Shown here piece after piece: positions 36,524-49,089 of a stretch of DNA of 64,000 nt. The notes beneath the pieces are model-generated. The model had not been told where the DNA came from and did not search any database. It saw nothing but the letters and a program-made list of their open reading frames with translations. Each line of letters opens with the position of its first letter. Position 1 is the stretch's first letter. This DNA is from Epiperipatus broadwayi (lineage: Eukaryota > Onychophora > Udeonychophora > Euonychophora > Peripatidae): contig JAQFVV010012423.1 in the NCBI GenBank assembly GCA_028023455.1, positions 5,128,269 through 5,192,268 on the forward strand, given 5' to 3'. The translations under genes and the position numbers were made by a program.

Positions 36524-36880
36524 AAATATTTCATTACTAAAAAGATTTAATCTCTGTAAAACAAAGTGTTCATTTGGAATTCTATGTGGAAAATCAAATT
36601 TTTTTAAAAGAATCATATTCCTCTATGAGAACTTTTACTTATTTATGTAAATCAATTTCAGCAGATTTTTTTAAAAATAAATTATTTTACTTTACTAAAT
36701 GTAAACAAAGATTGCTAAAATTATAAAATTAATTTTATGTATTCTCTATTATCAGCATTAGCACAAAACTTCTTAATAAAATCTGAGGTGTTTACAAAGT
36801 GTTATTAATCTTTTTATATTTCAACATTTTTCATTATTTCCCTAATGGTAATTTAAGTTTGCATTTAAGTTATTGATATT

Positions 36881-37290
36881 ATTTAAACATAAAGAGCGAA
36901 TTGATAAATTGTTAACATAAGCTTCATATATAATCATCAAGTTTAAGCCAATTTAATTTCATCATTTCATAGTGATAAAAATTTTAGTGCATAACAATAT
37001 TTTTTAAATTAATCTTGCTATAAACTGCTATTTAATATATTCTATTATAAAATTTAAATAAACTAATGTTAATTGTGTTTATTACAGTTTTGGCATTCAG
37101 ATAGGTTGGTATTTGTTTAATGAATAAATATTATTAATAGATTATATTTTTATTTCAGTACAAAATTTGGCTTACTTTATTTGTAGTGTTTAAAGAAAAT
37201 TATTGCTCAAATTTATTCCATTACAGATTTCAGTTTGCTCAATTTATGTGGCCCTCTTAGTTCATTTGACTCTTTTATACTGTTACAAAT
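36881..37290 (+). repeat. Dispersed repeat, copy 1
   Basis: ACATAAAGAGCGAATTGATAAATTG to TTACAGATTTCAGTTTGCTC aligns over about 400 bases with 51,966-52,360 in the same orientation, including AAATTATTGCTCAAATTTA and TGTTTAATGAATAAATATTA. No coding capacity is conserved: the open frame at 37,203-37,547 is not shared by the other copy and has no motif. Confidence 0.65.
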
Positions 37291-40200
37291 TTGGCCTCCC
37301 AAATCATGAAGATTCAATTAGAAATCATTTTAGCCTTAGATTATTATTGCTATTACATATTTCAGGTATAAAAGGAAATGGAAATAAAATTTTAATTATA
37401 ATAAATACACCCTTGACTGTTTTAAACAATGCACATGTAATAATTTTACTAAAGGGGATTAAATTAAATCTTTTGGTAATAATTATATATATTGTGCCCT
37501 TTTCATTGGTATTCCCCATCATAAAACAAATTGGGAATAAATTTTAAGATGCATAATTTTAAATGTTGTAAAATCAAAAATATTTACTTATTAAATTGTA
37601 AAAAATAATAGTTATTTTAGTTATCTTAGAGTTTGAACTTGGGCTTAGTTAACTTAAAGTAGTATAAATGTTACAAATCCTGGGTAAAATATTTATTTTC
37701 AAAGGTATATAAAAGATAAAATAATAAACTATAAATTTACCTTTTTATTGCCCAAACTCTGGTTAGTTGAGTGAGTTAAATCTCTCAACTTTTGATTGGT
37801 CAATTACAGAATCAGCAGTAAAAATATATTCATTATTTAATATTATATTCGTTTAGTTTCATTTGTAAAAAGAAAATTAATAATTTGTCAGAATATGAAA
37901 GTGAACAAAAGTTTTTTCAAAAATAAATTTCTATTTTTAATTATAAAAATATTTTATACCAGAGAACTTAAAAAGAACATTCATAATTTATTAGAAAATG
38001 TTTTGTATGTCATTGATTTTTTTTATCTCATTTTACATTCATGTAAAACTAAATAATTTTTATTAAAATCTTAACTATTTTTTTAAAATAATTTTATTTT
38101 CAGCATATTTTATCAAAATAATTTATAATATGTAAAAAAAATACAAAAAAGATACTCTAAAACATTCATTTTTGTTTTCAAAATCAAAACAAAGAAGTTG
38201 GAGTAGTGAAAAATTATTAACAGGTGCTCCATATTCTTCAAAATGAAAACCAACCAGTCAGCATCTAGGAAAACCTGCCTTCTATTGTTGTAGCATCAAA
38301 TTTAAATATTGATTTTTACTTGTAAAATAATTCTAGAGAGGGCAGCATCTTATGGTACTTTTTAAGCTTTAAAATGAGTGTAAATTCATTATGATAACAT
38401 AAAAATAATTGGTTTTAGAATGAGTTAAAACCATGTTTGAGTTACTCATGTCTTTCTTTAAAAGAGTTAATAATATTTGATAATAAATAATCATTTGATA
38501 ATATTTAAAATTGTAGAGATGTTCAAATCTAATTTTATAAATTAAAATATGCATTATATAGATGGATAATCATGTTTATGCACATCTGATATTATAAAGC
38601 AATGACTATTTCCAATGAAATTTTAATTTATGTTCTAAAATAAATAATTAATATTTATGTTATGAATTTTGTGATTAAAAGAACATGAATTAATCTTCAA
38701 ACTAATTTGCATAAAAATAAAATAAAAATGATCTAAATTGATATAAAATAAATTGTATTGTTATTCAGTTCATGAAAAGTATTTTTTTTATTAGTAGTAA
38801 ATATTTTAAACAGATAATATTTGTTTTTAAAATAGTTAAACTATATGTAGCTAGTAAAAGAATTAACCAATGGGAAAGCATGATTTGGAATAAATTAACA
38901 ACCAGCAAATGATGTTTAAAAAAAAAAATCAGAAGGAAAATTAAATTTAAAAAAAGATTACAGATTGGAGGGAAAAACTTGGTTTGGTCTTTAAAAGTTT
39001 GCTTAAATTCTTTTAAATCTTATTAGTATTTTTTTTAAAAAAGTAATTGATTATGATCTACTTAAGAATTTAAAACTATATATATTATAAAGTTTTGTCA
39101 AAATGCAGGAGTAAAAGAAAGTTAAATCTCAACTAGTGAACTCAACAATTTAATAATTTTATGAAAATATCTTGGAATTATTACATTGAAAAAATATTAG
39201 AAGAATGAAAAGAAAAAGTTGTGCATTTGTGCCAAAGTGTTGTCAAGTAATACATGATCTTATGCTAATACATAATGTAATTAATAAGCCAGGTGAAGTA
39301 TTTATGCATCATAGCTATTATAGTAATTGGGCAAGAAAAAGAAAAGTATTCCTGACAGAGTTATGTATACATTTTTAAAGATAATTAAAACTAAATTAGT
39401 AATGAATAATAATGGAAATATTTGTGCATGGTCAAGTATACCTAGTATTAAAAGATAACATATAAAAGTGTATATGAATGAAAATTTTAATGGTGGAAAG
39501 ACATAAACAGATAAGTATTAGTTTTAGTATAACTTTCATGTAGAATAAAATTTTATGATGAGTTATATATATGATAAATGAAGGATTAAAGTTAGAAGGG
39601 TTTATGGATGTAATACAAGGAAAATGTAAAAGAAAAACATTAAATGAAGATTATATTTATACTTGTAATAAATCATAGTGGTCTTCTCAGAAAATGGAAA
39701 AGTCATTTATCAAACTGTAAATAAAAAAACAAGATCAATGTAAAAAATTAAATAATCACTGAAGACAATTAATAAAGAATAAATATGTATGGGAGAATAA
39801 AGAGTTGAATAAATTAATGAAATAAAGATTAGATTCTTGGAGAATATAAAATGTATATTGAAGATAATGTCATTCTATTTTAAAGATGTGTAAAATGTTC
39901 TATCTTAAATAATAACTTTGACCAAGAGTACATAAGGAATAATTCAAAGACTGAAGTATAATAAACATGGGAAGTATCTAAATAAAATATATTATGAAAA
40001 TTGAAAATAACCTTTGATTGTTAAGAAGAAAAAAAGTAAACTGAAACATTGTAAATAACCTGATGGCATTGGAATTTTATAGTTTTGGTAATTTTCTTAT
40101 GAGAACAAAAGGAGCAGAAGTGAGAGTGATGTTGGTAATAACTAGTCTGAAGCATTTGGAATGATTGGAAAGCCATTAAAATTTAAAGCTTTTTTAAAGA

Positions 40201-41160
40201 TGAACTTGTATTTAAAAAAAAAACGTGTAACATAATATTTATATATAGCTTAATTTTATACTTTAATATAATCATTAACAATATGAAGGAATAAGTCAAT
40301 AGATAAAGAAATTAATAATTAATTTGATTTGTTTATCTAAGCAATTAATTGTTTAAATTTTTTATTTTATTAAATATTGTTAGATAATTAAAATAAATGG
40401 GTATGAACAATAAACTAATGAAATACACCCATAAAAGTAGTTACATATACTTATTATAAGAGGGGATATGTCTGTGTTCGAATGTAATAGTGAAAATGAT
40501 AAATGGTGATATTTCAACTTTAATCTTATGTATAATTATTAATAATTTACTATAATTGTAATAGAGTCATAACTAATTCTAGTCTGTAATTATTTATAGG
40601 TCATTATTTATAAGAAAAGTATGAAACAGATATAGATTGGAAATAGGAAGATAATAACTAAGTTGTTTATATAAAATGAAGATAGGAATTTTTATTTTAG
40701 GATGCACCAAAGAGTTATCTATCAGCATTTAGCTTAATATCATAAATTGTAAATGGAAATTAGTTCAGGGAGAAATAAGTTGTCATATTTAATAGTAAAC
40801 AGTATAAAAGTCTCATTTGTTGTATTTCATTATAGAGTTTTCTAATAAGACCATAGGAAAATTGAGCGTGATATCACAAAACAAAATAATGATTTCATAA
40901 TTATCATATTAATATCTTTTTAGTAAAAAATAAAAGAAAGATCAAATGATAAATATCATAAAATATAAAATACATAAATATGTAATATTTTATAGTATTA
41001 CAATAAAATCATTGTAGTTAAAAAAGAAAACAATAACCCATATTTTGAATATTCTTATATTTTGAAGCATACTCTATAAGGGGTAATAAGTGAAAAATCA
41101 AATCCATAAAAAAGGAAATGATTATATAATAAATATACATGATTTTGTTATATAAGACCC
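37291..41160. other. AT-rich noncoding DNA
   Basis: Nearly 4 kb with no supported gene. It is very poor in C on the plus strand in its second half. Confidence 0.55.
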
Positions 41161-41198
41161 TACAATACTGTATGGAGAGTTTTGCCTGTTTTTTAACA
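41161..41198 (-). mobile_element. MITE-like element, terminal trace (copy D)
   Basis: ATACTGTATGGAGAGTTTTG with CCTGTTTTTTAACA matches the inverse of the ends of copies C and E only. Confidence 0.4.
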
Positions 41199-42480
41199 AT
41201 ACCCTATTGTATGAGAAGGGATTTTTAATTTTAAATATCTCATTGTAATTAAAGGGAATAGAAATGTTCAAGTGTTTATACATGTTATTGTATTATATGG
41301 TTATATAATATTATTAATATTGTTGTTTATTAAGTTAAGTAGTAGTTTAAAATAGTCATTGAAAGATCTTGTAAATAATATTACTAAAGTTAATATGTTA
41401 AAAGTTAAATTAAGTATTTAGAGTAGCATTTCTTTTGTTAGAATCATCATCACTACACCATCATCAGAGGGGGGGATTAACCAAAACATACAGTTTAAGA
41501 TCTGGGGGAGAAATTAATGCAGTACAAGATATTGTATAACAATTATTAGGAAAATATTTCTTAAGTGGGATCTTAAATTATTGCGAACTACCTTGATCAC
41601 ACAATTCATTGATAAAATATATTGCAAATTTATTAAAGTATATTTATTTATTAAAAATCAGAGTATAAATTAGTTACTATTTAAAGTTATAAATTATGAT
41701 TACAATTTAGATAACAAGTTATTTATTATTTAATAGTAGAGAACATAAATATAAAGTAGTAATATAATTTTAATTATAGATTAAGATTATAAGTCTTTTC
41801 TTCATTAAGACACTACCTATAGAGTTAATTAAAACCCCTCTTGATATCCTATAGGTGGAATGAAAAGCTAATTAAAAATCAATGATAATCTTGAGTTCTC
41901 CTTAGTATAATATTATTATGGTTATTATTAATTATAATCCTTTAAAAGTAATAATAATAAGAGATAGATATATAATAAAATGAGAGTATAGACTTATTAA
42001 TTAATTAAACTTAAAGTTAAGGAGTATAAATATTTTATTATATTTATTTAAGTATTATTGGTAGTCATGAGAATATTTAGATACTTAATAAGAAGAGTGT
42101 CTTAGTATTCTTATGCCATTATACACATACTTCAGTATTTGTTTAATGTTAAAGGGTATGTAATCTTGTTAATAGGTGGCAGGGTCAATATATATAAGAT
42201 CGGAAAATGTATACTGGTCATTGTCCTATTGGCAGGGTCAATATATATATATATATAACCTTTTAGTATACATTTTATAGTTTTACTATAAATAGAATAT
42301 AAAATTTGTTGGGACTTAATAAGACAATAGATATAATTCTATTTGTTTAGAATGCTTTGGAATAATATTTATTTCATAGGTCATCAATGGATTAAAATTA
42401 TCCAAGGAGTAAATGTTAATAAAATATTATTTAATAATAAAAATAATTTATGTGCATAAATAGGTTATATATATATATAT
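41199..42480. other. AT-rich noncoding DNA, possible 5' flank of the Gypsy relic
   Basis: GGCAGGGTCAATATATATA occurs twice about 53 bases apart (42,179 and 42,231). I could not identify an LTR that pairs with the sequence after 47,034. Confidence 0.4.
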
Positions 42481-44200
42481 ATGGAGGCTACTAATTTGAA
42501 AATAGAGCCCAAGATTAGTGATTCACATGTCTTGAGAATGATTCTCAGAAAAAAATTTGAAGAATTTAATAAAAAAAATTGAAGAACAAAAAGTAGATTT
42601 TAATTTTAAAAAATTGAAAATTTTGAAGAATTGAGGATGCATTTAATGCAAGATTTGATGAGTTCAAACATGAATTGGACATTAGGTTAAGAAAGTCTGA
42701 TGAGGAATGTGATATAAGATTTGAAGAGTTAAAGGCTTATTCATGAAAACTTGAGAATAAAGTAGACCAGGCACAAGAAAGATTTGAATAAGGGTTTAAA
42801 GATTTAGATAGTAAAATTAAACAAATTCAAGAGGATTATAAAGATGTTGAAAAGAAGGTTAATAAATTTAAAAAGGCAAATGATGATTTTAAAATAAAAG
42901 TACAAACTGAAGTGAATTATATTCAGACATAAATTGATGACATTAAAATCAAATTAAATACAAAACATAAAGAGAAAATAAAAAAGAAAAGTAAATCCAA
43001 AGGGCAAGACAAAAACATTGCAAAAGGAATTTAGAGACTCAAAGTTATATAAAGAATATAAAAGATCAAGTAATTAGCAATGAATCTATTAAGCAAGAAG
43101 AAGTAGAAAGTATCAATAAAAGGCATGAAGAGGTTGTTTATGATAAGTTGGAGAATAGTAATAAAGCAATTATTCAAACAGTTCAAAAATGTAAAAAGAG
43201 AATTTTAATAGTCAGATTATAATCACAAGCATAAAATGGCAGAAATGAAAGTTGATAATGATAAACAAAAAGAGGATTATAGAATTAGTGAATATAAAAC
43301 CACACATTTTAAAGATGAAATTTGTTCTAAAATTAATTATATAGAAGATATTTGTTATGAAATGACGCTTTATCACTATAAAGTACTGGTAGACAGAAGG
43401 ATGAAATAGGTGGTAATCAGGAAAAAATGAGCCACAATATAGCAAAATTCATTCAACTGAAAGTATTTAAGGAAGAGTATGATTAAAACCCAATCAAGTA
43501 TTTAGATAGATTGGAAGAGCCATGCTCTTTAAGTAAAGTGAATGAAGCAGCAAAGTTAGCTAATGCAAGAAATCATTTATACTCATCCACCAAGCATTAG
43601 TGGAAGTCTTTATTCCATTAGCCCAAAACTTATGGAGATTTTAAATATATCATGTTGAATATCTCTTGGAATGAAACTAAATAAGATAATTTTAGACATC
43701 AAATTAGGATAAATATAATCCTAGCAAAGAATATTAAATGCAATTCTTCTGATTTCAGGCAGCTAAGTTAGAATTAAAGACCAAATTTCTATTATTGAGA
43801 AAACAGTTTATTAGGATACTTGCCCAAACATATTGAGCAGACTTTAATTGCTGCTGATTTACAAACAGTACAGAAATCTTAGGTGCTTTGGGGATAAGTG
43901 AGGCATCTATGGATAATATTTATAAATCCAAAAGTGAAAATAGTACCTATAATGTTTTCCATATAAGAATAAATAAAAGTAGAGGAAATAGAGATAGTAA
44001 AGTATACAGACCCTATATAATAAAAAATATAATATAAGATAACCTTATCAGAATAATGACATGCTTAATAATGAAAATAATAGTGAATCAGAAAAGAGTA
44101 CATGTTCAGCAGGAAGTTACCCTGTTAGCAATTTCACAGGATACTTCTGTAAAAATGCTAGGAGCTAGGCCTAAATCTAGTCCATTGAACTAAATAGGTA
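42481..44200 (+). pseudogene. Gag-like region of the Gypsy relic
   Basis: From ATGGAGGCTACTAATTTGAA the frames give charged, coiled-coil-like sequence rich in E, K and N (for example NKRHEEVVYDKLENSNKAII near 43,120) interrupted by many stops. Near 43,850-43,900 KSTEILGALGIS-like sequence and, at about 44,100-44,165, C-SAG-(9)-FCKN resemble a worn CCHC zinc knuckle. The assignment rests mainly on position before the protease. Confidence 0.5.
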
Positions 44201-44379
44201 CTTGTTGAAACATCCCTCACTGCAAGAGCCTAGTACTATAATTAATTTGGGTAGCAATGATTTTATAAATTGCATAAATTCATTACATTTTGATGTTGAA
44301 AATACGGAATTTGATAGGTTACAAGAATGTTAAATGCTTAATATCTGTCCCAAAATTAATATTATTCTTTGATAAATGT

Positions 44380-44600
44380 TTGTGAAAGCGCTATTAGATA
44401 CAGTGATCCAAATTTCAAACATTTTGCAAAAGTTTATTTGTTAAGATTACCAAAATAGATTTACAAGTTTATGTATTACCATTAAAGCAAACACATGATA
44501 CCCTGGCTAATGGGCATAATACTAAATTATTTGGTCAACAGGTGTGGTTGAATGTCCACAAGTTAATTCTGTTATTGTTGAGAATATATTTTAAAAAAAT
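44380..44600 (+). pseudogene. Aspartic protease remnant
   Basis: FVKALLDTVIQISNI (ALLDT at 44,388-44,402) matches the retroelement protease core ALLDTGS with the catalytic Asp kept and the Gly lost. Confidence 0.6.
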
Positions 44601-44764
44601 ATGTATATGTAATTGATTAAGTTAATCAACAATTGATTTGAAAGGGAGGAGGGTATCTATTCAGGATTTTAGTTTATAAACTATCCAGGATGAATCTACA
44701 GAATTAGATTTTAAGGTTAAATTGCAAGAATTTAAAGAATTATAATACACTTCAGTGTAAAAGT

Positions 44765-45420
44765 TATCCTATTCCTTACCAATACAGATCTGAGATACAA
44801 AAACAAATTAATCAAATGATAGAGTGAAAAATCATCAGAAAATGTCCCTCACCTTATAATAATCCATTAGGGATCATCCATAAAAAGGTTGGATCTGTAT
44901 GTATATGCTTAGATATGAGATTCGTAAATCACTTGATGATTCCAAAATATGATGTTCCTCCTAGTGTACAATAGTTATTAATCTGCTTTAAGGATAAAAT
45001 CATATTTACAACTGTAGACTGAACAACTAGCTATTGGCAGGTTTAACTATATGCTAATGATCAGAAGTATATAGCTTTCAAATATGAGGGTTATTTGTAC
45101 AGGTTTGAAAGAATATCTTTTAGATTAATAAACAACAGAGCTAGCTTAATCAGATATTTAGATAGTATTTTATCACATAAAGTTAAGAATATTATTATCA
45201 TATATGTGGATGGTATAATAGCTTCAAAAATATCTCTGAACACCATCATTTGAATAAATTTTTTAAAAAGTGTACTGAATAAAATGTAAAGATTAATCTT
45301 AAAAATAGTAAAATAATTGTTAAAGAAATAGATTTTCTTGGACATATAGTAGAAGTTGAGGGAATAAAACCATGCGCCGATTAGATTAAAGCTATTCAGA
45401 GCTTTTCTGTACAGGAAAAT
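44765..45420 (+). pseudogene. Gypsy reverse transcriptase remnant
   Basis: One frame runs from YPIPYQYRSEIQKQINQMIE through CPSPYNNPLGIIHKK, LDMRFVN, FTTVD-stop-TTSYWQV and IAFKYEGYLYRFERISF to IIIIYVDGIIAS (45,203-45,214 is YVDG, YVDD in active enzymes), then EIDFLGHIVEVEGIKPCAD. At least four in-frame stops occur before YVDG, each one substitution from a conserved codon. Confidence 0.85.
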
Positions 45421-45589
45421 AAGAAGCAGTTGCATTCTTTCTTTGATGCCTGTAGTTTTTATGATAATGCTTATAAAAATTTTGCTTATAACATTATTTA
45501 TTTATCAAAATTATTAAGGAAAGATGAGAAATAGAAATGTACAAATAACTATTCAATAGAATTTGACAAAATATATTGAAATTTTCAGA

Positions 45590-46000
45590 TTGTGTTATTT
45601 TGTATTATCCTCACTTTAAGGAAATATTTATATACAAACAGACAGTAGTGAGTATAGACTTGGAGTGATTTTATTTCAGCTAGAACAAAAACCACATGTA
45701 TATTATTTTCTTAGTAGGCTATTGAAAGGTAGGGACTTACATTATATCACCACAGAAAAAAGCAATATTAGCTGTGGTAGGGGTCTTACAGAATCTCTGA
45801 CAATCTTTGTTAGGGTCTAAACTAATAGTTATTACAGATTCTAAGAGTTTAGAATTTATTAACAGAAGTTATCTGAATTATGAAAGATTAATTTGATGGA
45901 GTTTGTTTTTTCAATAGTTTAACTATCAAATTCAGTATTGCAATGGAAAAGATGATGTTATAGCTGATATTTTAAGTAGACATCTAATTCATATGGAACC
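45590..46000 (+). pseudogene. Gypsy RNase H remnant
   Basis: YKQTDSSEYRLGVILFQLEQ (45,630 onward) keeps the TD-x-S first catalytic block, followed by YFLSRLLKGRDLHYITTEK. Later, across frameshifts, come VITDSKSLEFINRSYLNYER and the IADILSRH end of the domain. Confidence 0.8.
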
Positions 46001-46324
46001 ATATCACTTAAGTACAAAAATCCCTTTATTACAGCTATTTCTTTAAAAATTGATGATTCAATTGAAAATGATCTAAAAAATTTAATAGAATTACAATCAC
46101 AAGATACTAAATTGATCCCATTCAGGTATTTAGTTGAAAAGTAAAATCTAAAGCAATATAAGGAATAACTAATAATAGAGTAATCTCAAGATATAGAATC
46201 TTCAGAATTTATTGTATTAAAAACTAGAGAAAACAATAAACAATTATGGAAAATTGTAATAATTTTATGTATAAGAGGTAAATTAACCTTTTATATATAT
46301 TGTATTTAAGGGAATTACAGACTC

Positions 46325-47034
46325 AGAAAAACTGAGTATTTTGTGTAAAGACTATTCTATAGGCATAGTATGTATGCTTCCACATTAAATAGGCTTAAAT
46401 ATTGAGATATTTGTTTAAAATCTAAGTATGCTAATTGATCATATGCTGATATACAGATATTGTCTAATCATCCTAATGACATATAGCAATAGATTTTGTG
46501 GTCCATTGCCATCATTTAAGAGATTTAGATTTATATTAGTTACATATAATGTTTTCTCTAATTTGTTAATGCATATCCTGTAATAAAAGCTAATACTAGG
46601 ATTGTGATAAATTGTGATTTGTGTTAGTTGAAAAACCAATGCTATTTTAACAAATCTTGCTACACCATTTTTATCCAATGAGTGGAAATAGTGGTTAAAG
46701 AATTAAAGAATATGTCAATAGTATGTTCAATTAGAAACCCAAAATATAGATTTTGGGTTTGTAATTGAGAAATTTATGTGTGAGTTAGGTAAATAAGTTG
46801 GAGGTAATTAATTATATAAATATCACACAAAATGAATCAACTAAATTTGGCCCAGTCCATCTTCATTTAGTTTATAGGGAACCTATGTTAATTAAAACTC
46901 CTTTGCCTACTATATCTGAAGAAGAAACTAATCATAATAAAATTATTTTGGAAACTCAAAAGAATTTAAAAGAAATGATACAAAAAAGGATTGCCCAAGC
47001 TTTTAATAAACCTATGACATCACTTGAATAAAAG
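46325..47034 (+). pseudogene. Gypsy integrase remnant
   Basis: HSMYASTLNRLKY (about 46,365) is the zinc-binding head, and AIDF then frameshift GPLPSFKRFRFILVTYNVFS (46,485-46,555) is the first catalytic Asp region. ELKNMSI stands near the Glu region. The last 77 codons (46,798-47,031) are still open and include TKFGPVHLHLVYREPML, equivalent to the conserved post-core FxLxYGR-x-P segment, ending in a coiled tail. Confidence 0.75.
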
Positions 47035-48262
47035 ATATGTGATAAAATTATTTTAGCCTTTAATGGGTATTAAAGTAATATAGTAGTATTGTATTAATAT
47101 AGAATTTATGAAAAGTAAAATAGTTCAGTACTAAAGTGGTTATTTTAAAAATAATAGAGTAAAAAAAAATAATGGTTGAATTCACAGTTGTATTTAAAAA
47201 ATGTATGGAGATTAGTCAATGTAGTAATACTTATGTTGAAAATAAATTTGAGATATTTATTAAGGATAAATTCTTATAGATATTTGGTAGTTGTAATAAG
47301 AGATTACTTTTGTATAATATTTATACAAAAAGAAAATATAATTTTAATGAGGATGATGAAAGTTTTATCAAATAAATCTGTGTAATTTATCTAAAGAGAG
47401 TTTGAAGTGTCACAAAGTTATTAATGATAAGAGAGGACATATCTTTTTTTATAAGTTTAATCTTTCATTTTACCAGAGTAATGAGGATAAAGGTAATAAT
47501 GTTGATTTAAAATATATATCGAATAATTTACAAAGTAAGCTATTTTATAGAGAGATATGTATTACTGGTTTTGATATTTTTAACACTCCTAACCATTGGT
47601 ATAAATACAGCTATAGAGATGCAAGATGAAAATACAAATATAAATGAGTACAAATTAAATAAAAATAAAAAGGATCAGTTATAATAATGATTTCATTTGG
47701 AATGGAGATGTGATATTTTATACAGCCAAAAGATTGAAAATATTACTAATCTTATAGAGAGGTATTCCAATTTGGTAGTAGATTTATTTTACAAATATTA
47801 TAACTAGCAATACACAATGTAAGTTTTTGTGGGTATACATGATTATAATTGAATTATAATATCTGGTTATATCTTTATGCTAATTATTTGTAAGGTATAA
47901 GCATCTGTATTTTGTAAAGAAAACGGTTTATATGAGGATAGATAAATATAACATTAAAAAAAAAATTAGAAAAATAAATTGTAAAAAAAATAATGAAAAT
48001 GATTTTTTTATGATTAATAATTTAATTTTATGGTAACACTGGCCAATAATAGGAATATGTATTATTGGCGCAGCAGAAAATAGTTGTGATATAAAATTAA
48101 TTTATAAGTTTTAATTATAAAGAGATAATAAAAAAAAGGAAATTAAAGTTCAGAATCATCTTAAGTAAGTTATAGTTATTGTATTCTGTATTTTTTTTCA
48201 TAAGTAGGACTTAAATAAAGTAACATTCTTGATTAGGTTTTAAAAAGGGTATTGTTATATTT
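47035..48262. other. AT-rich DNA after the Gypsy relic
   Basis: Two open frames (47,176-47,385 and 47,402-47,629, +, different phases) have no recognised motif; they could be remains of the element's 3' part. ATTGGCGCAGCAGAAAATAG at about 48,064 looks like a Gypsy-type primer-binding region but has no partner LTR. Confidence 0.35.
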
Positions 48263-48290
48263 AATATATATATATATATATATATATATT
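48263..48290. repeat. (TA)n microsatellite
   Basis: About 14 TA units directly before the Penelope-like fragment. Confidence 0.95.
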
Positions 48291-48298
48291 GTCATAAG

Positions 48299-48669
48299 CC
48301 TCTGAACACAAACAGACTTATAAACAACTCAAAACATAGAATCACACTCGAGTTCACTTCTCAAGTGGTGTACAAAGTGATCTGCCCACAAGTCAACTGC
48401 CAAGCTGCATACTATGGACAGAGCAGGACTAACATTACCAATAGATTAGCACAACACAAATATATCTACAATAAAACCAAAACCAAGCAAAAAGTCAACT
48501 CCATCTTCTGCGAACATGAAAGAGCATCAGGCCATAAATTTGAACCTATCACTGCCAGCATCATATGCTCTGAAAGACACAATGCCAGACATGGGAATTT
48601 TACATAGCTAACGACCCCAAATCCATCAATAAGAGAGAAGTATGCTTTTCTCTGTCTCTGAAATGGTAA
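48299..48669 (+). pseudogene. Penelope-like element: GIY-YIG endonuclease tail
   Basis: The frame reads LEFTSQVVYKVICPQVNCQA, then YYGQSRTNITNRLAQHK, later CEHERASGHKFE. VVY...YYG stands for the GIY...YIG pair, and the CPQVNC and HE...GH residues match the Cys/His pattern typical of Penelope-like endonucleases. A one-base slip near 48,596 joins a tail EFYIANDPKSINKREVCF ending at TAA 48,667-48,669, also typical of the family C-terminus. The domain nicks DNA for target-primed copying. The RT part is absent, so this is a 5'-truncated, dead copy, abutting a TA microsatellite. Confidence 0.85.
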
Positions 48670-49089
48670 TTATAATTCGTTTGCATTGATTTGCATAAAC
48701 TCCATTCCAATTTCTACCACACAGTTATAACAACAGCTATGAGTATGAGAGTAAGTAGTCTCTTGAAAGCGCTCAGCTTTTTAATTTAATAACTTTATAT
48801 TTTAATAAATTAAAAAAACAATTTCGATTTATCCTAGCTTCATTATCTGTGCAAACAGCGCATATAGTTTATAACGTTTAATGAAGTAATAATTTAAATA
48901 ATATTTGCGATTTTTTTTTAATTTAAGTAATATAATAGATAGTTAATTATGTTAAATTTTATATCTTTCCATATAAATTTAAAAATATATATTTTGATAG
49001 ATTTTTTTTACATTAATATTTTATTTTATTGCATATTTTAACAACAATAGACTTAAACAAATGCTTTCATATATGTGTATGACTATCTT
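48670..49089. other. AT-rich noncoding DNA
   Basis: Possible 3' untranslated tail of the Penelope-like copy, then unassigned sequence. Confidence 0.45.

Larger units (their letters stand above)
32473..36531. mobile_element. 4.04 kb foldback-type element with nested tandem repeats
   Basis: The terminal inverted repeats begin GGTGCTTTTCTCACGTACTG at 32,481 and mirror to 36,523, with only about two differences in the first 72 bases. The same eight bases AAATATTT lie outside each end (32,473-32,480; 36,524-36,531) as a possible target duplication, though this octamer is its own reverse complement. Inward, both arms consist of tandem units of about 500 bases, then a shared 350-base block, then a central hairpin. 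The left arm has three units and the right arm two. No transposase frame is seen, so it would move only with a helper. An 8-bp duplication is known for hAT, P and Merlin DNA transposons; the family cannot be assigned. Short frames at both ends reading ASWW-CRVTWWLIQY are the two arms' copies of the terminal repeat, not genes. Confidence 0.85.
42481..47034 (+). mobile_element. Ty3/Gypsy-like retrotransposon relic
   Basis: Domains can be read in the order gag-like, CCHC-like, aspartic protease, reverse transcriptase, RNase H, integrase. RT-RNase H before integrase is the Ty3/Gypsy order. Every domain is broken by stops and frameshifts, and the whole is extremely A-rich with very little C, consistent with long decay. 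LTRs were not found, so the ends given are the outermost recognisable coding remains. It would have encoded a retrotransposon polyprotein; it is dead now. Confidence 0.8.

Noticed and set aside
32468-36650. Two frames with ASWW-CRVTWWLIQY as a conserved protein family
   Set aside because: They are the same terminal inverted repeat read from both ends; similarity is fully explained at DNA level.
37203-37547. Hydrophobic 114-codon frame as a membrane protein
   Set aside because: The related repeat copy at 52.2 kb does not keep the frame, and the composition is what AT-rich DNA gives by chance.
42170-48090. LTRs of the Gypsy relic (GGCAGGGTCAATATATATA near 42,180 and ATTGGCGCAGCAGA near 48,064)
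   Set aside because: The two regions do not align with each other, so no direct repeat pair could be defined.
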